From the NCBI GenBank assembly GCA_020465985.1, contig JAANYP010006656.1, positions 124,001 through 188,000 on the forward strand: 64,000 bases of DNA, in the 5' to 3' direction. Positions 45,786 to 58,821 of the stretch are shown piece by piece. The position numbers and the translations under genes were made by a program. Each line of letters starts with the position of its first letter. Within the stretch, counting starts at the first letter, position 1. The stretch is from Centrapalus pauciflorus (Eukaryota; Streptophyta; Magnoliopsida; Asterales; Asteraceae). The notes under the pieces were generated by a model. It was given only the letters and a program-made list of their open reading frames with translations. It was not told the origin of the DNA and did no database searches.

Positions 45786-48700
45786 AATAATAGTAAGGTT
45801 GGGAGCAAATGACAATTGGTGTGTGTGGTGGATGAAGCTTATAGATGGAGTGAGAACGAGTGGGACCCCGTGAGTGCCGATATTTGTTGTTTTTTCTAAA
45901 AACATAATTAATAAAATAATGTGATTTGTAATTAACTAAATATAAGTTATATTTAATTTCACATGACTCCTTCAAATACATATACATATATTTTATAATT
46001 CATTTTATATATACTCAAGATATAAAAATATAGCTAGCAGTTAAGATTGTAAATATTTATGTTTGGTAAGCATTAGTTCTATAATTATTATATATTTACA
46101 TATGTAATAATAATAATAATTTTTTTTGAACAGCGATAATAATAATAAAAAAGAAAAAGAATAAATTTGCGTACGTAACTGGAAGTCAATTAATACAGGA
46201 AAAGAATATTTAAAAAGAGAAAAAGAAGGTTTGAATTTTCTTGGGGGGGGGGGAATAAAAGGCAAAAGTTGGATCTTGAATACGAACAAAACCTGGCCTA
46301 GTGGACTTTCCTGCCCCTAGATTTTATTTATATTAACGTTTACTCAAATAACTAACTAGTTTTTTTTTTTTTTTTTTTGTTTAAAGGCAAATCTAACTAA
46401 AAAGAAAACTTCATCATCTTGTTTTGACCAAAAAAAATTGATTATTTCTTAAAATATCTATTGACTGCTCAAAATAGTTACCCAAATATGTATTTGTCAC
46501 ACAAAAGTACAAAACAATTTTTTCCAGAAATATTGTTATGTGTCAAGTTTTTATTGGTTCGCATCAATTTTTTCTTCATTTCGAATGAAAACCTACTTAA
46601 CTAAAATAGTTATGTACTTATGTAAGATTTTTCCCCGATACAAGAAAATGATTTAGAACAAATTAAAAAATTTTAGAAAACCCATTTGAGGTTTTCAAAA
46701 AATACAAGACACAATTGAGTTTTTTTTAAAATTTAAAATGATGTATTGTTTTAAAAAATTAATTTATTTATTAGTGTCACAAAAAGTTTAGTGTTAGAAG
46801 TAACCCATTGTTTTCTTATTGTTGTAAAAAGTTTAATGTTAATAAAAAAGTACATACAAAAATAACACAAATAAACATAAAAAACATTCATTTAAGAGAA
46901 AAAATTGAAGTATTTTTGTTACCAGAATAACAATAAAAACCTATAAAGCTTTAATTCAAAAGCATACAAAATTAATACAAATAAACAAAAAAAACACAGT
47001 CGTTGAAGCGATCTATATATTATAATAAATGAATATCTTTAATGAAACACATCATTTACAACTCGTTTAAATTTTATTTTCCCTTCCAAACTTTGTAAAT
47101 TACTTCTTTTTATTTTTAATTAATAGAAACATTTGCTTTTCATAATATTTTCATTTATTTAAGTTTTACAACTTCCATTTACAATATGTACTCATATAAC
47201 TTATAATATTTATTCACATTATTTTATTCATATAATATATATTCTATATATATCATATAATTGTAAGATATAATTTAATATATGTATATAGTTATAAATT
47301 TTTAATTTATGATCTCTAACTATCTATTTATTTTAACTTTATGTATATCTTTAATTAACGGTCAATACAAAACGATGTGACGCTATCAATTTTTGGATTG
47401 TAAAGTTAAATCATTTAAAAAACATACATAGATCTGGGAGTTACCACATTATTTGTAATGTTTTTATTTATTAACTACTTTTTAAAATCATCACATGTGT
47501 TAAATGAGTTAATAGACTGGTTATTACTAAACAAAAATCTTAAAGACATAACACTAAACTTTTATTTCAAGAGATATTTTGTTCAAAAAACACTGTAAAA
47601 ATAGCATAACAAGAGATTTTTTTCAAAATAAATTAAAATAACACAAAAAACGTTCATTCAAAAGATCTTTTTATTTAACTAACGATACAAAAGAACACAA
47701 TACCTTCATTCAATAGATTTTTTCCAAAAAATTCTAAGTCGGTTTTTAATATTCTTAGCAAAAGGACCCAAAAAATTCATTCAAGAAACTTTTAATGAAA
47801 AAATACATAAAAAAATAACACAAATATCTCTTATTAAAAATTCCAAAATCGATATTAAATTTTTTTTTTACTAAAATAACACAAAGTTGTCATCAAAAAT
47901 ATTTTTTATTTAAAAGTCAAACAAAAGTAAACTCAAATAACTTTGATTGAAGAAATTTTCATAAGAAATTGAAGATGAAGAATTACCGAATATTTTTGTT
48001 GACGGGAAAAAATAGTCGGACATGTTACCGGAAATGTCATCGAAAATCTTGTCAGAAATCTTATCGGATATTCAAAGTAGAGAGAAGAACGAGAGATTTT
48101 TGGAGATTAAAATGTGCAAAATGGTTTTTTAGGGTTTTTATTCATAGCGTATGTTTGAGTAATAATTTAAATTTGATTTGCTTTGTTTTAAATTATATTT
48201 AAAATTTAAAAGTTTAAAACTAGTAAATTGTTATGTATCAATTGTTTGTGATAACATGTGGCATCACAATGAATAATCATAATTAATCATTCATTCATCT
48301 TGATGCAACACATGAGCAATTGTTATCTGTTTGAAATTATTTTTAAATGTCTAACATCTTAATATTTAATAATACTACAAATGTATCTTTGAAATATTCC
48401 TACAAGCATAATTTATCCACACTTAATTCCTTTTGAAAGAAAGATGATCAAAACTTGTTTGCATAAACTTACTATGGTTAATATGTTATAAAGTATTTTA
48501 TCATTACAATAGTCATTATATCCAAATTCTCAATTGAAAGTATCCACCAGCTGAATTCATACAGTTCGTTACAACCACGAAGCCTTTGATAATAGAATAT
48601 TTCGGAGCCCCTGTACGGGATTCTAACAGCTGCACTTTTTTAAAGGATGCATCAAAAGCTTCCTCTTTTTTCATTAAAAATCCCAAAGGCCCATTCTCGG

Positions 48701-50387
48701 GGCGCTATTTCTCTTATAATGCTCTTTCATTTTGTTGGAGCTAATCGGAATAAATCCATTTCTTTAATTAACCAGGTTATGTAAATTTGGTAGATGCACT
48801 CCTATGTTTAGCAATTAATATAATCCTTAGTTAATAATGACAAGAAAAATCACCTTTGAGGTAAGAAATGAAAAGCACAAAAGTGATATTGAAATCCCAA
48901 TGACCTCATTGCCGGTTAAAAACGAGTTAAATATTTCTTGCAATACTAAATTCGAAGTTTATACATTATAATTTGATAATTTAATTCTTGTGTTCATTGT
49001 GATTCTAAATTTAATGTTTTTTTTAAAGAAATTAAATCTTTGTAGTTGATTGGTTATCAACTTTTATTTATATATTTTTAATCGATTCTTATAAATATTA
49101 TTTGAAATTTATAGATAGATTATATAATTTAATTTTTTTATAAATTTTAGATTTAAATTAGATAAAAGTTAATAAATGTCAAATAAATAATGATAACAAA
49201 TAACATCGTTGGATAATGTTAAATAGTGGATAGAGCTAAATGTTATTTGTTAATGTTTATAGATATTAGATTTAATTAATTGTATTTATCTTTTAGTAAT
49301 AATAAAATGTATTTGTTTTCTGGTGAAATATAATGACAGCATGCGACAATTTGTGTTTTCTTTTATTATGTATATAGATAGATTCACATATGTAATTTAT
49401 AGGTTAAAGACTGGTAGATCAATAAAGTAGTTGGTTACAAGATCGATATCTTATCTAGAATTGTTTTTCGCTCTGCAAGATCGGGAGTGTAAGATTGTAC
49501 CACAAAATTGCTATTTTTTTTTCCTATTCCGTAATACTATAACTTATAACTTCATATCATAAATTACTTATATAACATTTCAACAAATTATTTATACATC
49601 AAATTGGAAAACAACGTACGTTCATATTTCAAATGTTTGTGGTCGTCCAAAATAGATCAACCAATCATACATACTACAATTTGACTCCCTACTAATGGAT
49701 AAAATGGTTGGATCTATGTAAAATGTACGATTGGATACATAAAATCATACGAAAGAAGGGTTAAAAGGGTCCGGATTGAGTAAAATGTAGGATAGGTAAC
49801 CGATCTTATGATCAATCCCAAGATCCCATGTCCGATCTTATTGAAAAACGGTCCTAGAACAATTTTGCTCGAAATCACTTGATGGGGTCATAGGATCGAC
49901 GATCTTAATCGCGATCCTGACAACTATTTGATAGCTCAATTTTCATCCGGCATCTTACAAGGCTGTCGATAGCTTGCCTATCTTCATTTTTCAATTGAAA
50001 TTTGCAATTTTCATTTTAATTTTTGGATTCAGAGATAAACATTTGGATGAATCAGTAAATCATGGTTAAAATTTCAATCAAAATTTATGGTTGTTCATTA
50101 ATTCTTACAATTACAATTATTGATATTTTTAGTATAGATACGAAACAGACATATTATTAAGCTAGAGAAAACGAGTACTTAAACAATAACATGATATCTG
50201 CAAGGTGCAGATTCAAAGAAACTACACATAAACCCAAGACCTTGAAAAATTTTCAATGATGCGAAAAGAACATAAACAAAAATATTTAATACTAAATTGA
50301 AGCTTTTGTAGCGTTGTAAGGAAGAAAAGTGACAGATGCCATAGATTTGATCATCGAAATACTTAAGAAGCAACTCCCAAGTCCAAC
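45786..50387. other. long AT-rich intergenic stretch
   Basis: No gene recognised over about 4.5 kb. The stretch 46700-47950 repeats ACACAAATAAACA- and TCATTCAA-like phrases, suggesting decayed local duplications. A segment near 49730-49915 rich in GATC/CGATC words resembles a decayed MITE, but its ends could not be matched. Small frames, such as one at 47969-48202, have no recognisable similarity. Confidence 0.4.
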
Positions 50388-50547
50388 GGGCAATTTTACA
50401 CGTACGCCCCCTATTTTATTAAGTATACATCCCCTCTTAGTGTGAGAGGGGGATTAAGTTTAATTACAAGTCTCACGTCAGTAAGAAAGTGTATGATTAG
50501 TAAAGATTAAAGGGAGAGATGTACATATAAGGCGTGTAGCAATGCCC
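50388..50547. mobile_element. 160-bp MITE
   Basis: The left end GGGCAATTTTACACGTACGCC and the reverse-complemented right end GGGCATTGCTACACGCC form terminal inverted repeats. No clear target duplication. A decayed relative lies at about 32880-32985. Confidence 0.55.
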
Positions 50548-51070
50548 TTTTTAACCCGGTTCAACTGGTACATGGGTTTCTAAATATAGGAATATAACCA
50601 ATATCGACCAATTGTTATATACATAAAGAATTCAGTTCAAAATTTTCTTTTAAAAAAAATATGGTTGGTTATTGTGTAGGAATCTTGTGAAAAGCAAAGT
50701 CTAATGTGTGTTTGATTAGATGGGTTTGGCAAATAAATAAAGGGAAGTTTAAATTGGTTGATGAATGGTTCACAAAATTCATTCACTATCTAGTTGCTTT
50801 TCTTTTCTTTCTTTTTTAAAGAAGTCAAACCATGGAATGGGGATCAAAGTCAAAGGATTCATAAAAGCATGAGTTGAGTTGAGATTATGTTATGAAAACT
50901 GAAAAGTCAAAAATAACATTTTCAAAGAATTTATTGCATGTTACGTGAAGTCTTTCCAAACCTCTGATTTAATACTTTAAAAATTAAAATGGTACCACCA
51001 ACTTATCTTTTAATACTTGGGTGGGATGTTAAATAAAAGTAATTTATGTAAACTGAGAAAGGGAAATTCA

Positions 51071-51382
51071 GGCTGCGTTTAGTTGACGAAAACAAGCCGG
51101 TTTTCTGTTTTTGTTTTCAACGAAAACATGGCTTAATTGAAAACATGTTTAGTTTGATATTATTCTAATTTTTTTGTCATTTTCTAAATTTATAATAGAA
51201 ATTGGAAAATGCATTAAAGGAGTTTTCAACCATTTTTCTAATTTTCATAAGTGAAAACAAGGGACGTGGTGAACACGTTTCAAAAATTTCTCCTAATTTT
51301 CTAGAAATGTAATAATGAAAACAAATTCTGAAAAAGTGAAAGTGAAAACAAATATCAATTTCCCATCAACTAAACACACCCC
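51071..51382. repeat. hAT-like MITE
   Basis: The left end GGCTGCGTTTAGTTGA and the reverse-complemented right end GGGGTGTGTTTAGTTGA match inside the first few bases. GGAAATTCA precedes it and GGAAATCA follows within a few bases, a possible 8-bp duplication. Many GAAAAC words lie inside. Confidence 0.5.
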
Positions 51383-52014
51383 GTCGGAAATCATATTTGC
51401 AACTACATTACTTAAAGATGCAGGTATGCAACAAACTTCTAATAAGAGGCAAAATGGCTAGAATCTGATCGATCCACCGAAAAAAAGCATATATTTTCGA
51501 TCAAATTCATTACTTTTTTAATAAAAAAAAGTTATAGGGAGTCCCACTCCCTCATAATCATATAACGTGGCACATCACATGTGTCTTGGGACCTCAATAA
51601 TTCAAAGCTTCCAGCATCATCAATTAAGTTAGGGCTGGGTTTGGAACTTTTGGCCATCAATGGATTTGAAAGGAGTAAATGCAAAAAGGTGTGGGGAGGT
51701 AGGTGGTTTAATGACTCCATACATAGCATAGATGCACTGTATCCATCAGTTTCAAAGAAACTTTTTCTACTTCATTTTTCGTTTTATGCAATTCATCCTT
51801 TGATTCTTTTACGAAAGTATAAAATAACATCGATATTTGTAAAGGTTTAATGGTTAGAATCGACAAGAAATGCATGAAATACGGTTTAATATTACTAACG
51901 CAGAAGATCCACACTAATTAAGGGAGTTCAGACTAACATTTTTTATTAAGGATTGTAAAGTTCAAGACTATCGATTATTGAATGTACCTGGAATCAATGC
52001 CGCGACAAGACATC

Positions 52015-55000
52015 TCAATCGGCTTGATCCTTCTCATCTTTACGGATCACTGCAGTTTCACCTCCTTCTTTGACTTTGACATCATTAGTCAAAACATCTC
52101 CCTTTGTGGTGATTGACTTTGTGTCGATGATGCTTCCGTTTTGTGGAGGCTCAATGGGTTCTGCAGATTTCACAGCATCAATGTTTGATGGCTCGGATCC
52201 CACTGCCCCTTTGATTTCTGCACATCTGGAGATTACTTGTTCAAGCTCGTCATGCAGATTCAATGCTTCAAAGAGCAGTATATCATCATCAGTTGTAGTT
52301 TCTGCTATCCTCTGAACCACAGGCAGAGATTCCTTACACTTCTCCAACATGCTAACCGTTAGCTCGTCCTGTAAACACATGCCATAGATGAGTATATTTA
52401 CTAGATACTTCCACATAGGTTCTTACTTTCACAGTACTGCTGCGATGATATAATTAGGGGTGTTTGGATGCATGTTCTGAACGTTATATCTGATATTGGA
52501 TGACCATATTAAGCTGATTCGGCATAATAAAGCATAAAGCAAGAGATGGTGTTTAGATGTGAAGCTGCAAGAATCATTTTTTGATGGTGTCATGTGTTTG
52601 ACAAATTTCATCAAATAAGAATATACAAGTAAATTTACTCCACCCCTCTGATATTCATAATTTGTTGCAGTTAACATCAAATTGATTGTTTAGCCCCATA
52701 ATTAATCAGATAATTACAAGCAGAAATAGGTTATCCAAAGTCCAAACTATAGGAACTGAAGTCGCAATAATCAAATAACCGCTTTTGAAACCCACATTAG
52801 TGCATGAGAATGCCATCAAAACTTGCACTAGCTGGTATGGGCTGCATTCCTGAAGCAATAATCAAATAACCAGTTCTGAAATGCATATTAGAGAGAGCAT
52901 AACAATGCCATCAAAAAAACTTACATTAATTGGTATGGGCTCCATTCCTGAATCAAGTATGCTGGATAGAAGATCAACACTGTTTCTTCCAACCAACAAC
53001 AATTCTTTCTTTTTTTCCACAGATTGGCCACCATAAGCATACGGAGAGGTGTCGTCTTCTATACCCATTAAATCCATATCAGGCAACGGAAATCTGTCCG
53101 GGGGTGGCATGGGTTGTTGATAAACCAGAGACTCCACTGTTTGATACATAGGGCTCGAGTTTCCCCCCTGTGGAGTTGCCGATATCATCTTGGTCTTCAA
53201 GGCCTGCAACATATATCATATATGCATGCATTTCTTAGTTCCGTGGGTAAGATATGAACAATGTGGCATATGATGGATCAACAAACGTGACTTGGTTACA
53301 AGTATAAACAATGGAAAAAGTCATTGTTAGACTATCTATAATTCTATATACACCTTAATACAGGTTTAGATACTTTCCTGCAAGAAACTACAATGCCAAT
53401 TTATTTAAGGCTAGAAAACTTTAGAAGGAACACTCCCTCTGGCAAAAAAGAGTCGCAATTTTCTGCACACATTTGCAGCGTACCTTAGGCATGTTCTTAT
53501 TTTATGCAACGTACTTTATCACATAATAACACTACACTTTAGTATTTGTTCATTTATAAAGATTTTCTATATTTACTGTTGTATTGTATCACAATTTGAG
53601 TCAAAACAGTTAAAATGGATCTGCCTTAGTGAAAAGGGATGAAAATTGAAGAATGTTCCTATTTGATTTAAGAGAAGTGCATTGCTTAAAATGAGAACTG
53701 GCCTAAAGTATGTTACTATTGTGTGCCTTTAGCCCTCAAATCAACTTGCCTCTCCCATAATCTATCTATACTAGTAACTAACATGTCATGCTCTCCTTTA
53801 ATTTGCCACATGTCGCTCTATTCTTTTGCCACTTCACTTGCTAAATTTACTTTAAATTTTAAAGCAAATCAAATCTATCCAAATCTAATATGATTGATTT
53901 AATAACTAATTTAGCTAAAATTAAACAAACTTTATTATTCTTATAATTATTATATTATACATTTTTATAATTATTTATTTTTAAAATTAACTCATGTAAG
54001 ACATCGGTATTAACCTAGTAATCATTAAAGAGTCATGATTAACTTCAGCCAGTGTTTATTTTTTGATTTGGATATAAGAGATGCATACAACTCTTTCTAT
54101 TGGTATTTTGCTAACATTTGACAACTTCCATAGAATTGTAGGGTCAAAGTTGCAATTATTGTGGGATAAGGTCTTGGGGGGCAGGCAATAGACTATAATA
54201 GATAATAAAAGCTTAGATGCTTCGAACCTTTCTTAATAATAATGCAGAATACAGCGATCTACTTAAATATCTTTATAGTCCTAATTCGAGGATAACAATG
54301 GTAAGGAAAACAAAGGCGCATGAAGAGAGGAGAAGGCATGGAAGAGATTAGACACTATGCCAAATAATCAAATGAACCAACTGTGTTGAACTATTATAAA
54401 ATTAAGAGGCCAGCAACTAGCTGTTTCTGAGTTGGTAAACGTACATTTTGTCCCAGACCAATAATGACCGACCATTTTCGTTTCTTGTATATTCTACCAT
54501 CCTAAATAGAGTCATCTAGTTCTCCCCTTATATGGAAAAAAAATTGATTTAGGTAGCGTTTGGCTTGCAGTCAGGAATTACGAGTTACGACGACTATGAG
54601 TTTAAAGTATGTCGGCATACGAATACAAGCAATTGTTCCTGGTGTATTCGACGTGTATGGAGGGAGTCCCTTTTTATGGTTGTCAACTTGTCATTTCCAT
54701 ACCTTCAAACACACATCATTAAACCAGAGAAATCTTTGTATCCTCAAACCCATGCCATCAATCCAAACACCCCACCCCTTAAATTTTGTAGTATCAGGGA
54801 ATGAAAGCCAGATTTGATAGCTTAGACCATTACATAAAAAATAATTTCATCCAACCAGGTGATTACTCAAGAAAGCGCACTTGATCGCTGTTCCTTTGGG
54901 ATCGCTGTTCCTTTGGGATAACCTAGTCGAAAAGACCGTGCCCTTCGTTAAGTTCTTGCTGTAGTAATGCAGTGGCTCACAAATTACCCTAAAATCGATC

Positions 55001-55801
55001 TCAAATGTGAAATGTGTATATATCAGATGTTCTATACATCCATACTATAAAAAATATTATGTTGTCATCCCATGGTCCATAATTAAGGCTGGACAAGAAG
55101 CTAAGTAATTATATATTTTACAAATAAGGCTCCAGCCTCCAGCATGTATAATTTTTAACTTATGTAGTGCTTTGTCTTAATCTACTCAAAACAATTAGAT
55201 ACAGCTAATATGATCATCAGCATAAAGACACAGAAGCCAAAAACAAAACAAAAAAAGACAAGGAATTAGAGTAAAGAGATGACGAAAGATGGTTCACCAA
55301 GTGGGTTTGACGGAAAACAGGCAAATACATAAGCTCCTCAGACTCGCCCCATGCCCTGATCAACTGCACCGCCTTCGTTCTATTCCGTTCATCAGTCCGA
55401 ACATCCTGAATCATGGCAACCATATCATCAAGCACCTTCTCCGAGGCCACCTCGGAAAACACCTTATCGCAGTTGGACGTACACGTCTCCAACAAATCAA
55501 GGCTCAATCGCTGACTAATGGCGTTTTTGTTGGTTGCAATTTTCTTCTTAATCGCCTTAACGATCTCCGTTCCGTTAAACTCCTCAGCATTAATCATGGC
55601 ACAAATCCTTAAGTTTAAGCCCCAATTAGGCTCCTCCATGGTTTCTAGGGTAGCTTCATCGACGATCTTTGACTCGGGGGTTGGAGCTTGTAAGATTTCC
55701 TTCATTTTCGTGCCGACCATACGACTCATCTGAACTCCACCGGTCATCAATCGTTCACCGAAGGAAGATGATGCGAGTTTGAACTTATCAAGTTTATCCA
55801 T
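52015..55801 (-). CDS. TOL2: TOM1-like protein, TOL2-like (VHS and GAT domains)
   Basis: Exons 55298-55801, 52925-53203 and 52015-52368 (minus) give 1137 nt and 378 residues, near the length of Arabidopsis TOL2, with GT-AG junctions. The VHS domain is about residues 42-168 (ESKIVDEATLETMEEPNWGLNLRICAMIN ... KAVQLIRAWGESEELMYLPVF). After a Pro-rich linker (QQPMPPPDRFPLPD), the GAT region spans the second and third exons (NSVDLLSSILDSG, then DELTVSMLEKCKESLPVVQRI and LLFEALNLHDELEQVI). The C-terminus is charged and low complexity. TOL proteins bind ubiquitinated cargo at endosomes and pass it to ESCRT, in place of ESCRT-0. The 2.1-kb first intron holds a Tourist-like MITE and a Helitron-like piece. 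Confidence 0.93.
53761..54018 (+). mobile_element. Helitron-like fragment in the TOL2 intron
   Basis: It starts with TCTATCTATACTAGTAACTA after an A and ends CGGTATTAACCTAG before a T, the A/T insertion and TC...CTRR ends expected of Helitrons. The usual stem-loop before the 3' end is not convincing, so the call is tentative. Confidence 0.35.
54552..54778. mobile_element. Tourist-like MITE in the TOL2 intron
   Basis: The left end GGTAGCGTTTGGCTTG and the right end, reverse-complemented, GGGGTGGGGTGTTTGGATTG share the GTTTGG core of Tourist-type ends. TTA flanks both sides (54549-54551 and 54779-54781). 227 bp. Confidence 0.6.
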
Positions 55802-55939
55802 GGTTCCTGTGATGAAATCGAAACAGAGAGTAAAATCCCAACCTAGTAAGAAGAGTTTGTGAAGTAGAAAGTTAAGATGAGGGTAAAAAAAAAAGAGAGA
55901 GAATGTGTGAGATAGTATACGTGTGGCGGTTTATAAGCA

Positions 55940-57560
55940 GGCCGGCCGTCGATTGTGATTGTGGTGGATCGATGATGTGTTGTCGGTCTCCGGCACCATA
56001 TGTCAAATTGTCAATGCAATACTGCTTTTTCATTCAGTACCAACATACATGACACACGTTAATCAATAATTATTCATTAATTTTAAATTAATTACATTCG
56101 TTAATAAATAATAACTCATTAATCTATCAAAATGTTTGAAAAAAGGTTATTTATAACGTATTCTGTTAAAGTTGCTGTTAATTTTGAATGGAAGGACCTT
56201 GTTTGCCATTATGGTTAAAAGATATTTTTGCAAACTTCTAATATTATTTTTCTATTATTATGAGAGTAAATTACATTAATGATCCTTGACTATAAAAAGA
56301 AAAAACTAAAAAGGGAATTATTCGTATTTTTTCATTGAAAAAACTAAAAAGAAGAATGATCCGTAGTCTTTTTACATTTGAAAAAACTAAAACATGAAAT
56401 GATTCGTATTTTCTATTTAGAAAACCAAAAAAGGAAAGTATTTAAATTTCTTATGTTCGGATAGGAGTTGTATCATTACCACTAAATCTAAGGTTTTCTT
56501 ATGTTCGTTCAACTACAACAAAACAATACATATAATATAATAAATTTAAAATAATAAAACTATTCATATTAAAAATTTTCCCTACAAAACGTTCTTATTG
56601 GAATGTTTGAAAGAACATGTAACAACGAAACATTGTAATTAAAATGTTCAAATTCTTTGATTCTTTCATGCATTCTCATGTCAAATAAATATACTCCAAT
56701 CATATAATTGTTTTTTAAAATCATGTAAACGTCCATAGCAAAATAATAATAAAGTTAAGAGTAAATTACAAAAATGATCCCTGTAGTTTTGACCAAAATT
56801 ATGATAAAATGTTACAGTTAATATAAAATAACAATATCCACATGTTATATGATGAACATGTGCATATCGTACATATTGCAAATTTGCATAAAATTAAATA
56901 TTTCGTTATAATGAATATGTGAATGATGTGAATTAGTCAATCAAAATGTAAAATTGAACATATGTATATTATAATTTTACATGAAATGTTACATTCTATC
57001 GTAATGAACATGTACATTCATACGAAACTCCGGTACTGCAATCTAACATGGTACTCCATGGAATATATATAGGATGCGTTTGATACTCTCGATTATTCAC
57101 AAGGGCGCGTTCAATACTCTCTCGATTATTTAAGCCGCTCATGATTTAGACTATACATGTGTGTGTCTATATATATATATATGTATGTATGTACATTCTC
57201 ACGTACTTCCATCAATGCTCACATTATATTTGACATGTGTATGGAATAATCCTGTTTTTATCCTCTCTCATATGGAACACAATATATACATTATAAATTA
57301 GTTATTATTATATGTATACAAAGAGAATAATATAGTCTTAGTAAACATAATATATTCATATAAAAAATTGTTTGCATCTGTTTTGCATATGTCATTGGGT
57401 TTGAATGTTGTTGGATGTCCATTTCTTACATCACCTTCATCTTTTTTAAGATAAAGCTTTCCAACTTTTTGATTCCTTTAATCATGATTTGTAGCTCAAA
57501 TTACCACCAAATCATGATATCAATATTCAATTAAATAGCCAACAAACCCTGCTACTAAAT
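55940..57560. other. intergenic sequence between TOL2 and PUB3
   Basis: AT-rich, between two divergent genes, so it likely holds both promoters. A repeated phrase (AAAAACTAAAA followed by GATTCGTATTTT-like sequence) occurs several times at 56300-56420. No gene seen. Confidence 0.45.
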
Positions 57561-58821
57561 TGACCCACCAATTTAACCCCTTTCTCCTTCTCTTTTATTC
57601 TTCTTGAATCACTCCTCCTAGTGATTGCCAGAATTCATATACCCAGATGGATATTTCATCTTAAACCTTATTCCTTTGTGGGTTTCGATCCAGATCTGTT
57701 TATGTTATCGCCATACTCGTACGACTACAAACATTAGGTTCGTTTCTGCTTCTCTTTTTTTTTTTTTTGTCGTTTTATATATATGTTGTTGTATTGTTCC
57801 ATCTTGTCTCGGATATAATTGGTGGGTGTTCAATAGAATTTGATATACATCAGTTTGTTTGTATGGTTTATGGTTTGTTGTCTTTAATTATTGTTTGGGT
57901 TTGTGTGATTTTGGGATGTGAGCAAAATTGCGAAGTAGGTTCGAGTAATTTCAACCATTAATTCTGAAACATTTTACCAATATGTCAATAATTGGTAGAG
58001 GGACCATCATATGCATAGAATATGTGAATAATTTGGTCTGTAAGACCTCTCTGAAATGTGGTTTCTGTTGTTGCACACCAGCTGTTCGACTAATTGTCTG
58101 ATCCATGTGCAATGATGCATTTAGTTTGCGTGGAACCATAAACATTGCGATGGAATGATAGGAAGTTTTGTTGAATATACATAGGTTACACATTATTGTT
58201 GGTTTGTAGTTGGATAGGATCCAGTTATTGTGGGCATTGCAAAAGCTGGTTGTTTTCAACATCTTGACCCTATTAAAGGCTTTTTAACGAATCTGGAAAT
58301 TTTATACATGTGGGCGAATTTTTTACTTTCAAAATAAGATAAATAGTGGGTATATGTGCTTTTTGAAATTGATTATTGCGACTTGAATTATCATATAATC
58401 TGAATCAGACAATCAGTTTATTAAAGCAAAAGACAGGTAGAAAATTGTATATTTTCTAAATAATCATTTTTCTTACTACAATGTGTTTTCTGCTCATTAA
58501 TATCTGATGTTGTCACCCTAATACTCATAAAATCATAATCATAATCACCCTTACTCCAAACGATCAAAACCAATTATCGTGATCAATTTAAACTCACCCA
58601 CAAGGCCACAACACCCCCGTAATCTAGTGTTTCAGGTTGTTATTTCAATGTTAGATGGTGGATACATGGATTTTGAGCATTGTTACTGATAATAGTGAAA
58701 TTTCCTTAATTCTAGTATTCTACAGCACAGGTAGTTACTACTTACCACTCCTTGCTTATATATGCTTTCCTTATTCAATAGAAGTATTAAATTCTGATTT
58801 TTACGTAACTATTCAATAGGG
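57561..58821 (+). other. likely 5' leader and leader intron of the PUB3-like gene
   Basis: A pyrimidine-rich segment near 57575-57610 looks like a start of transcription. A donor-like ATTAG/GTTCGT lies near 57737. The acceptor AATAG at 58819 ends two bases before the start codon, so the coding part begins right after an intron in the leader. Short frames in between are not credible genes. Confidence 0.45.

Noticed and set aside
45786..45905. 40-residue N-terminal extension of the F-box protein from an earlier in-frame ATG
   Set aside because: SKIP25-like similarity begins after the internal Met, and the extension looks like untranslated leader.
48560..48720. Segment with organelle-like wording (CGGGGCGCTATTT, GGAGCCCCTGTACGGG)
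   Set aside because: I could not match it to any plastid or mitochondrial gene, and it is too short to support a transfer claim.
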